Of a stretch of 12,077 nt of DNA, positions 1 through 5,752 are shown in pieces. The position numbers and the translations under genes were made by a program. Under the pieces are notes generated by a model. That model searched no databases. It had not been told where the DNA came from and worked only from the letters and a program-made list of their open reading frames with translations. The stretch covers positions 1 to 12,077 of the forward strand of contig JADDPR010000413.1 of NCBI GenBank assembly GCA_016781775.1, written 5' to 3'. Source of the DNA: Rubrobacter sp. Its GTDB lineage: Bacteria; Actinomycetota; Rubrobacteria; Rubrobacterales; Rubrobacteraceae. Within the stretch, counting starts at the first letter, position 1. Every line of letters begins with the position of its first letter.

Positions 1-75
1 GCCTTCGACGAGGCGACCCTGTACCGCTACGGCCACGCCTTCGAGGGGACGTTCTCCGGGGGGCAGGGCGGGTAG
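1..75 (+). CDS. C-terminal end of a probable amidase-signature protein (partial)
   Basis: The window opens in an open frame of 24 codons ending at TAG (73-75). The peptide AFDEATLYRYGHAFEG resembles the usual C-terminus of amidase-signature enzymes (GatA and relatives), where a Phe-Asp-Glu-x-Thr-[LV] stretch leads into a final helix ending in His/Ala-Tyr/Phe-Glu. This is seen directly but is very short, so the family call is an inference. A short Gly/Ser/Gln-rich tail follows the helix. If right, a second amidase lies just upstream, in keeping with the amide-hydrolase content of the rest of the window. It could also be another protein with a chance match, and the upstream sequence would settle it. 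Confidence 0.5.
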   Translation, partial: AFDEATLYRYGHAFEGTFSGGQGG

Positions 76-303
76 GGTGAGCCATGAGCGCAGTAGCAGG
101 AAGGTGCGGGCTCCGTCCTCTCGCGAGGGGGCGACGAGGCCCGCTTCAACCGGTCCGGGATCCGAGTCCTCCGCACGCCGTGGTGGACCGTCATCCGCTG
201 CTCCGTGGAGTACGTCTACGATCGGCGGAAGCGCCGGGTGGGCGTGCTTGGAACGGGGCGAGCGGCTCCTGCGGGGAGGGGCGCCCCGGGGGGATGCGGG
301 TAG

Positions 304-1068
304 GTGAAGACCCGATGGCTGCCTTTCGCAACGTACCAGACGAAGGCCCGGCTGAGGCTTCTCTGCTTCTCCCACGCCGGGGGCAACGCGCGCGTATTCC
401 GTCGTTGGGGCGAAGCGATTCCCGGAGAGGTGGAGGTATGCCCCGTCGAGCTACCCGGTCGCGGCACACGGTTGGGCGAAGGCTTGGTTTCGAGCATGCC
501 GTTGCTTGTGGAAACAATGGCGGCGGAGATCGAGCCGTTGCTTGACTTACCCTTCGCCATCTTCGGCCACAGCATGGGCGGCCTCGTCGGCTTCGAGCTC
601 GCACGGACGCTGCGGCGCGTGTACGGCCGGGAGCCAGCGGCGCTCCTGGTCGCGGCGCAGAACGCGCCGTCGGTACCGCTGGAACGCCCCACCGCCCAGC
701 GATGCACGGACGGGGAGTTGAGCGACGCCCTCTACCGTTCCGGCGGGATGTCCGAAAAGGCGTTGGCGAACGCCAGGTTCATGCGCGTGTTCCTACCGGT
801 ACTGCGGGCGGATTACACGATGGTCGACACCTACGTCTACACACGCGAAAGACCCTTACGGTGCCCTATCCACCTCTACACCGGGACGGAGGACACGCTG
901 GTGAGCGGACGCGGACAGGCGGAATGGCGCCGGGAAACGTCCGGTGACTTCGTAATCCACCGCTTCCCCGGGGGCCATTTCTTTCTGCGGGAGGCCCAAG
1001 GCCCATTTCTAGCCTCGATCTTTGTCCTGCTTCGCGAGCTTGCTTGGGCCAAAGCCTCTCCCGGCTAG
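304..1068 (+). CDS. Type II thioesterase (alpha/beta hydrolase)
   Basis: A 254-residue alpha/beta hydrolase of the type II (external, editing) thioesterase family, which removes mis-primed acyl groups from carrier proteins of non-ribosomal peptide or polyketide synthases in the cytoplasm. Visible signatures are CFSHAGGNARVF near residue 21 (oxyanion-loop motif), VELPGRGTR at 48-56, the nucleophile elbow GHSMGG with Ser90, Asp197 in TGTED, and His225 in GGHFF, so the Ser-Asp-His triad is complete. Length matches the family. The GTG start directly follows a TAG in the same frame, so no longer start is possible; the ribosome binding site is weak. No synthase or carrier protein is visible nearby. 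It is convergent with the CobW gene, and its third codon positions look less strictly G/C than those of its neighbours, which may hint at separate origin. The family call is firm, the physiological partner unknown. Confidence 0.92.
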   Translation: MKTRWLPFATYQTKARLRLLCFSHAGGNARVFRRWGEAIPGEVEVCPVELPGRGTRLGEGLVSSMPLLVETMAAEIEPLLDLPFAIFGHSMGGLVGFELARTLRRVYGREPAALLVAAQNAPSVPLERPTAQRCTDGELSDALYRSGGMSEKALANARFMRVFLPVLRADYTMVDTYVYTRERPLRCPIHLYTGTEDTLVSGRGQAEWRRETSGDFVIHRFPGGHFFLREAQGPFLASIFVLLRELAWAKASPG

Positions 1069-1130
1069 CAGCCACCCGTAACGGCCGACTTTGAGAGCAT
1101 CGCCGTACGAGGGGTAACCACAAAGGGCTG

Positions 1131-1154
1131 CTCGCCGCGCGATCGTCCGGCGGG
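1131..1154. terminator. Possible bidirectional terminator hairpin between convergent genes
   Basis: CTCGCCG (1131-1137) can pair with CGGCGGG (1148-1154), giving a 7-bp stem with one G-U pair and a 10-base loop. It lies in the 91-base gap between the ends of the thioesterase and CobW genes. Only short T runs follow on either strand (TTT), so if it terminates transcription it is a weak or actinobacterial type without a long U tract. Its position between convergent genes is the main support. Confidence 0.35.
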
Positions 1155-1159
1155 AGGTT

Positions 1160-2191
1160 TCAGACCCGGAGGTTCGCCTCCAGAGGTTGGGGTTTGGCCC
1201 CGGTCAGGCCGGAAAAGGTCTCCAGGGAGTCCACTATCTCCTCGGCGCGGATACCCCTCGTTATGAAGACTATGCGCGACCGGCGGTCCTCGTCGGGCCA
1301 CTCCTCAAGGTGGTCCGGGGGGTGGATGACGTGCTGAACGCCGTTGAGCAGCACGGGACCCGACCCTCCGACGTCGAGGAGCCCCTTGACCCGCAGCACG
1401 TCCTCACCCCGGGCGTGCAGCAGCATGCTGAACCAGGTCCCGAAGGCCGTCCAGTCGACGGGCCCGTCGAAGGTCAGCGAGGTGGAGTGGGTCTGTGAGA
1501 CATGCTGGCCGTCGCCCAACTCGATGGGGTCGAACGGGCGGAGCCCAGATGGAGACGGGTCCACCGCGCCGTCGCCGAAGAGCTCGTCCGGATCCACGGC
1601 ACCGAACGGCGCCTCCAGGATCCGGGCCGAAGGGTTGATGCCGCTTATCCTGGCGTGCAGGGCGTCAATGGGGCTGGCCTCCGACACGTCCGTCTTCGTC
1701 AGAACGACCACGTCGGCCGCCGCGATCTGCTTCGTGGACTCCGGGTTGCGGTCCAGGTGCAGCCTCCCATTGACGGCGTCGACCGTGCAGATCACGCGGT
1801 CCACCCGGTAGTGGTGCTGCAAGACGGGGTGCGAGAAGACGGTGAAGAGGATAGGGGCGGGGTCCGCCAGGCCGGTCGTCTCCACGACGATCCTCTTGAG
1901 CGGCGGGATCTCGCCCCGACCCTCCTCGTCGAGCAACCCGAGTAGGGCCTCGACGAGGTCGTCGCGCGTCGTGCAGCATACGCAGCCGTGACCCAGGAGC
2001 ACGGTCTTCTCTTCGGCGCGCCTGAGGAGGTGGTGATCGAGGCCAACCTTACCGAACTCGTTGACGAGCACGGCGGTGTCGCTCATCGCCGAGTCGAGCA
2101 GGACCCGCGATAGCAGCGTGGTCTTTCCGCTCCCCAGAAAACCCGTGACCACGGTCACGGGGCGCTTTGCAGGCTTACCGGGCGAGGGCAC
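1160..2191 (-). CDS. CobW/COG0523-family GTPase, putative metallochaperone
   Basis: A 343-residue P-loop GTPase of the CobW/COG0523 (G3E) family, whose members insert or deliver metals (Zn, Co, Fe) to client enzymes. Visible: Walker A GFLGSGKTT (17-25), the family's metal-binding CxCC motif GCVCC (Cys70, Cys72, Cys73), Walker B-region ETTGLADP (104-111), the guanine-specificity motif TKTD (165-168), and a C-terminal CobW_C-type domain from about residue 245 with VLLNGVQHVIHPP. There is no His-rich metal-storage stretch. The GTG start lies inside the end of the upstream small gene (17-base overlap), suggesting translational coupling. Several nearby enzymes (hydantoinase, M20 hydrolase, cyclase, CE4 protein) need divalent metal, so a role as their metal supplier is plausible; nitrile hydratase activators are a known precedent in this family. 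The client is inferred, the family is clear. Confidence 0.93.
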   Translation of the reverse strand: MPSPGKPAKRPVTVVTGFLGSGKTTLLSRVLLDSAMSDTAVLVNEFGKVGLDHHLLRRAEEKTVLLGHGCVCCTTRDDLVEALLGLLDEEGRGEIPPLKRIVVETTGLADPAPILFTVFSHPVLQHHYRVDRVICTVDAVNGRLHLDRNPESTKQIAAADVVVLTKTDVSEASPIDALHARISGINPSARILEAPFGAVDPDELFGDGAVDPSPSGLRPFDPIELGDGQHVSQTHSTSLTFDGPVDWTAFGTWFSMLLHARGEDVLRVKGLLDVGGSGPVLLNGVQHVIHPPDHLEEWPDEDRRSRIVFITRGIRAEEIVDSLETFSGLTGAKPQPLEANLRV

Positions 2192-2531
2192 CGTCGAGCA
2201 TCCGTTCCCTCAGGGCGGGGTCGAGCGGGTCGAGCGGGCGGCCGAGGATCCTCTCCGCCGCGGGCCACAACGACCCAAGATCCTGCACTATCTCCGTGTT
2301 CCCCTTGCCGTCGCTCAACAGGTACTTGCTACCGGCCCAATCTTTTACCCGGAGTCCGTAGTAGCCGAGCACCTCGTTCGTCACCGCCGCCCTGTGCGCC
2401 CGATCCCGGCGCCGGTCGCGCTGGTACTCGGTCGGGTCCACACCCGGACCGGCCGCGCGCGCCCGATCCTCGACGTAACGGTCCGTCCAGTGAGCCTGCG
2501 CCACGAAGTCCTGTCCACAAAGTACGCACAC
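2175..2531 (-). CDS. Conserved-looking small protein with N-terminal CxxC motif, unknown function
   Basis: A 118-residue, strongly charged protein that I do not recognise. It begins VCVLCGQDF, giving a CxxC pair (Cys2, Cys5) followed by His14-Trp15, which could bind a metal, although a fourth ligand is not obvious. The middle is rich in Arg/Asp/Glu and looks helical; the second half has GYYGLRVKDWAGSKYLL and ends in MLDGALAR. I chose the GTG at 2531 because AGGTGAGAGG lies just upstream, with 7 bases between AGGTGA and the start; the longest reading would start at a GTG at 2588 (137 residues) with no visible ribosome binding site. Its last 17 bases overlap the CobW GTPase start, so the two are probably translated together. 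A role as partner or client of the metallochaperone is an inference from this overlap alone. Confidence 0.7.
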   Translation of the reverse strand: MCVLCGQDFVAQAHWTDRYVEDRARAAGPGVDPTEYQRDRRRDRAHRAAVTNEVLGYYGLRVKDWAGSKYLLSDGKGNTEIVQDLGSLWPAAERILGRPLDPLDPALRERMLDGALAR

Positions 2532-2760
2532 TTTCCTCTCACCTTTCCGGAAAGGCTTCCGCCGAGAAGCCAAACTCGTAGATCGCACCGCGCGCAGAGT
2601 CTACAACACCCCCCGAGCCAGGCGCGCCAAATCGGCTACCGGCGGGAGGGCGCCTTCCTCTTCTGCCGGTCCGGCTCGTCGTCGGGGCCGTACAGGAGGG
2701 CGGGACGTCTCATGTCCCGCCCAAAACGCTATCGTGTCTGTCGGCCTCGTGGCCGCGTCT
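2532..2760. other. Intergenic region between CE4 gene and small CxxC gene
   Basis: These 229 bases separate two minus-strand genes. They hold the GC-rich hairpin listed separately at 2698-2722 and, next to the small gene, its ribosome binding site (AGGTGAGAGG on the minus strand). I see no convincing promoter or further gene. The open frames crossing it on the plus strand look like shadows of GC-rich minus-strand coding sequence. Confidence 0.5.
2698..2722 (-). terminator. Strong GC-rich hairpin downstream of the CE4 gene
   Basis: GGGCGGGAC (2698-2706) and GTCCCGCCC (2714-2722) form a perfect 9-bp inverted repeat with a 7-base loop. It lies 38 bases beyond the stop codon of the minus-strand CE4 gene, where a terminator would be expected. 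On the minus strand it is preceded by TTTT and not followed by a T run, so it is not a classic Rho-independent terminator; it could also attenuate read-through or protect the mRNA end. Confidence 0.5.
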
Positions 2761-2782
2761 TTAGGTGCCGGTGGTGCCTAAA
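2760..2782 (-). repeat. Inverted repeat covering the CE4 stop codon
   Basis: The 23 bases from TTTAGG to CCTAAA form a 10-bp stem (two G-U pairs) with a 3-base loop, and the TAA stop of the CE4 gene lies within it. Together with the larger hairpin at 2698-2722 it makes a two-hairpin 3' end. Function is not clear; it may simply be coding sequence (LGTTGT tail) that happens to fold. Confidence 0.3.
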
Positions 2783-3780
2783 CTAGAGCTCTCCCCGCCC
2801 TGGGTCTGCAGCTCACCGGAGGCCTGCTGGCCATTGGAGGATGGACCGCCGGCCGGGGTCTCGATCCCGTACATGTTCACGCCCGGGTCGTGGTTGGGCT
2901 CCGACCTCGGGTAGCGCCGGACGAAGTCGTCGGAGATCTCCTCCATCGTCGCCCACTTCACGCCGTCGTGGCCGTTGATGTACTCGATGAGCCGTTCGAG
3001 CATCAGGAGGACCTGCGGGCGGCCGGCGACGTCCGGGTGGATCGTAAGGGCGTAGACGGCGTAGTCCATCTCGCGCATGACCCAGTCGAACTCGTCCCTC
3101 CACAGCTGCTCGATGTCTCTAGGGTTGACGAAGCCGTGGGAGTTCGGTGAGCCCTTGATGAACATCATCGGGGGCAGGTCGTCGAGGTACCAGTTTCCGC
3201 CGATCTTTACCAAATCCGTCTCCTCGCCGCGCACCAGGGGCTTCATCCACTCGGAGGCCTGCTTGGAGTAGTCGATCTTGGTCCAGGTGTCGCCGACCCG
3301 GGCGTAGTAGGGTGTGAAGTCCCTGTGCTGCAGGGAGTGGTCGTACTTGTAGCCGAGCTCGAGAAGCAGCTCGTTCGTCGTGTTGGAGGGCTCCCACCAC
3401 GGCGCCACGTTCCCGACCGGCCTCTTGCCGGCCACCTTCTCGATCAGCTCGCCAGCTCTCTCGAGGACGTCCCTCTCTTGCTGCGGGGTCATCGCGACCG
3501 GGTTTTCGTGGGAGTAGCCGTGGCTGCCGATCTCGTGCCCCGCGTCCACGACCATCTTTGTCTGATTCGGGAAGGTCTCGATGGAGTGGCCGGGGATGAA
3601 CCAAGTCGTCCGGAGGTCGTACTTCTCGAAGAGCTTCAAGAGCCTGGGTGTGCCGACCTCACCGGCGAACAGGCCCCGCGAGATGTCGTCCGGCGAGTCC
3701 TCCCCCCCGTATGACCCCAGCCATCCGGCCACGGCGTCGATGTCGATGCCGATGGAGCAGAAGATCTCTTTCTGAGCCAT
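2761..3780 (-). CDS. CE4 polysaccharide-deacetylase-fold hydrolase, HpPgdA/PuuE-like
   Basis: A 339-residue NodB/CE4-fold metal-dependent hydrolase. From memory, the first ~290 residues are strikingly like Helicobacter pylori HpPgdA (HP0310): AVAGWLGSYGGEDSPDD, GEVGTPRLLKLFEKY, GHSIETF, NWYLDDLPPMMFIKGSP and TIHPDV are all present. Metal ligands match the CE4 pattern: Asp15 in DIDA, His87 and His91 in HGYSH; His248 in TIHPD completes the site. There is no signal peptide or membrane segment, so it should be cytoplasmic, which is odd for a peptidoglycan deacetylase. The same subfamily is related to the allantoinase PuuE, and the neighbours are amide and hydantoin hydrolases, so ring-amide hydrolysis is a fair alternative. 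Residues ~293-339 are an extra Ser/Gly/Gln/Thr-rich tail. The ATG follows AAGGAG closely. Family certain, substrate uncertain. Confidence 0.93.
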   Translation of the reverse strand: MAQKEIFCSIGIDIDAVAGWLGSYGGEDSPDDISRGLFAGEVGTPRLLKLFEKYDLRTTWFIPGHSIETFPNQTKMVVDAGHEIGSHGYSHENPVAMTPQQERDVLERAGELIEKVAGKRPVGNVAPWWEPSNTTNELLLELGYKYDHSLQHRDFTPYYARVGDTWTKIDYSKQASEWMKPLVRGEETDLVKIGGNWYLDDLPPMMFIKGSPNSHGFVNPRDIEQLWRDEFDWVMREMDYAVYALTIHPDVAGRPQVLLMLERLIEYINGHDGVKWATMEEISDDFVRRYPRSEPNHDPGVNMYGIETPAGGPSSNGQQASGELQTQGGESSSLGTTGT

Positions 3781-3817
3781 CTTTCTCCTTTCTTTCCCCT
3801 CTTACCTGCCGCGCAGC

Positions 3818-3847
3818 ATCTTACAAGATGTGCGCACAATTGCGCAA
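3818..3847 (-). promoter_or_regulatory. Candidate promoter of the CE4 gene
   Basis: On the minus strand TTGCGC (3847-3842) and TAAGAT (3823-3818) are separated by 18 bases and lie 38 bases or more upstream of the CE4 start. The -10 matches the consensus at 4 of 6 positions, the -35 at only 3 of 6. Support comes from the shared operator-like motif placed between the two elements exactly as in the cyclase operon promoter. Confidence 0.45.
3829..3842 (-). promoter_or_regulatory. Operator-like motif CAATTGTGCGCACA
   Basis: On the minus strand these 14 bases read CAATTGTGCGCACA and contain the perfect palindrome TGTGCGCACA (3829-3838). The same motif with two changes (CAATTGTGCTTACA) occurs at 5684-5697. 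A further half-site (TTGTGC on the minus strand) lies at 3865-3870, and CATCTTACAAGATG (3817-3830) is another perfect inverted repeat touching it. It overlaps the -35/-10 spacer of the CE4 promoter, a position typical for a repressor. The regulator is not in the window. Confidence 0.5.
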
Positions 3848-3880
3848 AATTTTCGTGCCACTTCGCACAAGGCCTGGGGT

Positions 3881-3910
3881 TTGAACGGCCTTCCGGCGCT
3901 CGGTTAACAT
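3881..3910 (+). promoter_or_regulatory. Candidate promoter of the asparaginase gene
   Basis: TTGAAC (3881-3886) and TAACAT (3905-3910) are separated by 18 bases; each matches the consensus at 4 of 6 positions. They lie 37 bases upstream of the asparaginase start at 3948. The -10 overlaps the upstream in-frame ATG at 3909, which argues that that ATG is not the start. Confidence 0.45.
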
Positions 3911-3933
3911 GAAAATTCGGGTGGCAAAGCAGC

Positions 3934-3940
3934 AAGGAGG
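3934..3940 (+). promoter_or_regulatory. Ribosome binding site deciding the asparaginase start
   Basis: AAGGAGG, an almost perfect Shine-Dalgarno sequence, lies 7 bases before ATG 3948. The earlier in-frame ATG at 3909 has none, so 3948 is the start. Confidence 0.85.
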
Positions 3941-3947
3941 ACACAAG

Positions 3948-4940
3948 ATGACCCTTCCCCATATAGCGGTGCTCTCGTTGGGCGGTACGATCTCCTCGAC
4001 GAGGTCGGGGAGCGGCCCTGGGGTAACTCCGACGTTGACCGGCGAGATGCTGGTCGAGTCCGTCCCCGAGATCGCGGAGGTCGCCGAGGTCTCGGCCGCG
4101 GCCTTCCGCCAGCTCCCCTCGCCGGAGATCACCATCGACGACCTCGTAGAGCTGGCAGCGGAGATCTCGCACCGCGTCGACGAGGGCGCTGCGGGCGTCG
4201 TCGTCACCCAGGGGACGGATACCATCGAAGAGTCCTCCTTCGTCCTCGACCTCCTCCTCGACCTCGATGCCCCCGTGGTGGTGACCGGCGCGATGCGCAA
4301 CCCCACCCTCCCGGGCGCCGACGGCCCGGCGAACCTGCTGGCATCCGTGCAGGTCGCGGCGAGCGAGGCTGCCCGGGGCCTCGGTGCCGTCGTGGTTCTC
4401 AACGACGAGATACACGCCGCCCGCTACGTGCGAAAGACCCACACCCAGAGCACCGCGACCTTCAAGTCGCCGCCCGTGGGCCCTCTGGGCTGGGTCTCAG
4501 AGGGGACGCCGCGAGTCGCGGTGCGCCTGGTCGAACGCCACCACGTGGACCTTCCGGCGGGCTCGCAAGACCAACCGGTGGCCCTCCTCGCCGGGGCTCT
4601 GGGCGACGACGGACGCCTCTTCCCGGCGGTCAAAGAGCTCGGCTACACCGGGCTCGTGGTCGAGGCCACCGGCGGGGGCCACATGCCCTCGGCCACGGTG
4701 GGGCCCCTGGCCGACCTCGCGGGGGAGATCCCGGTGGTCCTCGCTTCGCGCACCGGCAGCGGCGAGGTACTGCGGCGCACGTACGGCTTCCCCGGCTCCG
4801 AGACCGACCTTCTCTCGCGCGGCCTGATTGCCGCAGGCCCGCTCGACGGCCGAAAGGCTCGCCTCCTCCTCTCGCTCCTCCTCAGGTCCGGGGCGAAAAA
4901 GGACGAGATCTCCAGAACGTTCGACCGCTGGCTCCGGTAG
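3948..4940 (+). CDS. L-asparaginase-family amidohydrolase
   Basis: A 330-residue member of the bacterial asparaginase/glutaminase (AnsA/AnsB) family, which hydrolyses the side-chain amide of asparagine or similar amides to the acid and ammonia. Both active-site threonine motifs are present: LGGTIS near the N-terminus (Thr14) and TQGTDT (87-92, Thr90-Asp91), with the catalytic Lys163 in RKTHTQ and the conserved GAMR (114-117). No signal peptide is seen, so it is probably the cytoplasmic form. The start at 3948 is fixed by an ideal ribosome binding site; the protein then begins MTLPHIAVLSLGGTI, the usual short lead before the first motif. It is divergent from the CE4 gene and followed 171 bases later by the MaoC gene. 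In this setting a half-amide or carbamoyl derivative rather than asparagine is possible. Family sure, substrate inferred. Confidence 0.93.
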   Translation: MTLPHIAVLSLGGTISSTRSGSGPGVTPTLTGEMLVESVPEIAEVAEVSAAAFRQLPSPEITIDDLVELAAEISHRVDEGAAGVVVTQGTDTIEESSFVLDLLLDLDAPVVVTGAMRNPTLPGADGPANLLASVQVAASEAARGLGAVVVLNDEIHAARYVRKTHTQSTATFKSPPVGPLGWVSEGTPRVAVRLVERHHVDLPAGSQDQPVALLAGALGDDGRLFPAVKELGYTGLVVEATGGGHMPSATVGPLADLAGEIPVVLASRTGSGEVLRRTYGFPGSETDLLSRGLIAAGPLDGRKARLLLSLLLRSGAKKDEISRTFDRWLR

Positions 4941-5111
4941 CGTCCGCGTCCTATCGGGGCCTTATTCCAACTCGACCACGCGCCAATCTCTTCCACCCCT
5001 TGAACCGCTGTGGGCCCCATATGCCGGCGCGCTGCGGCCAGGGAGACGACGGTTCGTTAGACTGCGCCGGAGCACGACGGGTCACTCTACGGCATGGAGA
5101 AGGAGGCGCGC
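4941..5111 (+). other. Intergenic region before the MaoC gene
   Basis: 171 bases without a gene. TTGAAC at 5000-5005 and TTAGACT near 5057-5063 look like isolated promoter elements, but their spacing does not make a convincing pair. No clear terminator follows the asparaginase gene, so read-through into the MaoC gene is possible. Confidence 0.35.
5100..5106 (+). promoter_or_regulatory. Ribosome binding site deciding the MaoC start
   Basis: AAGGAGG lies 5 bases before ATG 5112. An earlier in-frame ATG at 5094 has no such site and would place this sequence inside the gene, so 5112 is preferred. Confidence 0.8.
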
Positions 5112-5618
5112 ATGACGGTGAAAGAGGGCTGGCGGGGGAGGTTCTTTGAGGACTTCGAGATCGGGGACATCTACGAACACCCCCTGGGACGTACCGTGAC
5201 GACCACGGACAACGCCTGGTTTACCCTCCTCACGCAGAACACCGCCGCCGTGCACTTCGACCACCACTACGCCGCCCAGACCGAGTTCGGGCGTCCGTTG
5301 GTCGACTCGACCTTCACCGTGGCGCTCGTCACCGGCCAGAGCGTCACGGACGTCTCGCAGAACGTAATAGCGAACTTGGGATGGGACGAAATCCGTCTAC
5401 CCGCCCCCGTCTTTGAGGGCGACACGATCTACTCACAGTCCGAGGTCCTCGAAAAGCGCGAATCGAAGAGTCGCCCAAACGTCGGCATCGTCACCGTAAA
5501 GACCTCTGGCTACAATCAGGACGGTGTCGTCGTCATCACCTTCAAACGGACGATCATGGTCTACAAGAAGGGCTACGCTCCCAGCATCACCCGACTCACC
5601 CCGGGGGAGAACGCCTGA
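5112..5618 (+). CDS. MaoC-family (hot-dog fold) acyl-CoA hydratase/dehydratase
   Basis: A 168-residue single-domain MaoC-like protein, expected to hydrate or dehydrate a short-chain enoyl-CoA thioester in the cytoplasm. It opens with FFEDFEIGDIYEHPLGRTVT, the usual first strand and turn of the family, followed by the hydratase helix LLTQNTAAVHFD (39-50). The catalytic His48 is present, but the Asp of the classic D-x-N-P-x-H motif is Asn43, as I recall for mesaconyl/itaconyl-CoA hydratase-like members. The conserved FEGDTIYSQSEVLEKRESKSRP strand region follows. Length fits a one-domain member. It is the only CoA-linked enzyme here and may process a C4/C5 dicarboxylate skeleton left after deamidation; that is inference. 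A promoter for the next gene starts 61 bases after its stop. Confidence 0.88.
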   Translation: MTVKEGWRGRFFEDFEIGDIYEHPLGRTVTTTDNAWFTLLTQNTAAVHFDHHYAAQTEFGRPLVDSTFTVALVTGQSVTDVSQNVIANLGWDEIRLPAPVFEGDTIYSQSEVLEKRESKSRPNVGIVTVKTSGYNQDGVVVITFKRTIMVYKKGYAPSITRLTPGENA

Positions 5619-5679
5619 GCGCGGGTACCAGGGCACCTTCCGAATCCCTCCTCTACCTGCTGTCATTCGCGCAGATGCG

Positions 5680-5709
5680 TTGACAATTGTGCTTACAATA
5701 TTATTGAAT
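5680..5709 (+). promoter_or_regulatory. Promoter of the cyclase-led hydrolase operon
   Basis: A perfect -35 TTGACA (5680-5685) is followed by an unusually AT-rich stretch for this DNA. The best -10 is TATTGA/TTGAAT within 5702-5709, 16-18 bases downstream; the match is only partial. It lies 43 bases upstream of the cyclase start at 5753, and the ATG at 5708 lies within the -10. Confidence 0.6.
5684..5697 (+). promoter_or_regulatory. Operator-like motif CAATTGTGCTTACA
   Basis: These 14 bases match the motif upstream of the CE4 gene (3829-3842, minus strand) at 12 positions; the two differences are adjacent, in the middle of the TGTGCnnACA dyad. ATTGT-gctt-ACAAT (5686-5699) forms the local inverted repeat. 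The motif overlaps the end of the -35 and the spacer, so a bound protein would block RNA polymerase. Confidence 0.55.
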
Positions 5710-5740
5710 GTTCCGGATGGAATTGGGGCATTTCCAGAGT

Positions 5741-5747
5741 GAGGAGG
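5741..5747 (+). promoter_or_regulatory. Ribosome binding site deciding the cyclase start
   Basis: GAGGAGG lies 5 bases before GTG 5753. The upstream in-frame ATG at 5708 overlaps the promoter -10 and lacks a ribosome binding site, so GTG 5753 is preferred. Confidence 0.75.
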
Positions 5748-5752
5748 CGCAG

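Noticed and set aside
2061..2786. Plus-strand frame of 241 codons across the CobW, small protein and intergenic region
   Set aside because: Runs antisense to two genes and through the hairpin; no motif and no ribosome binding site of note.
3909..3947. Earlier ATG for the asparaginase
   Set aside because: It overlaps the likely -10 element and lacks a ribosome binding site, while ATG 3948 has AAGGAGG at ideal spacing.
3636..4442. Minus-strand frame of 268 codons crossing the divergent control region
   Set aside because: Covers the promoter region and the start of the asparaginase gene in antisense; no recognisable domain.
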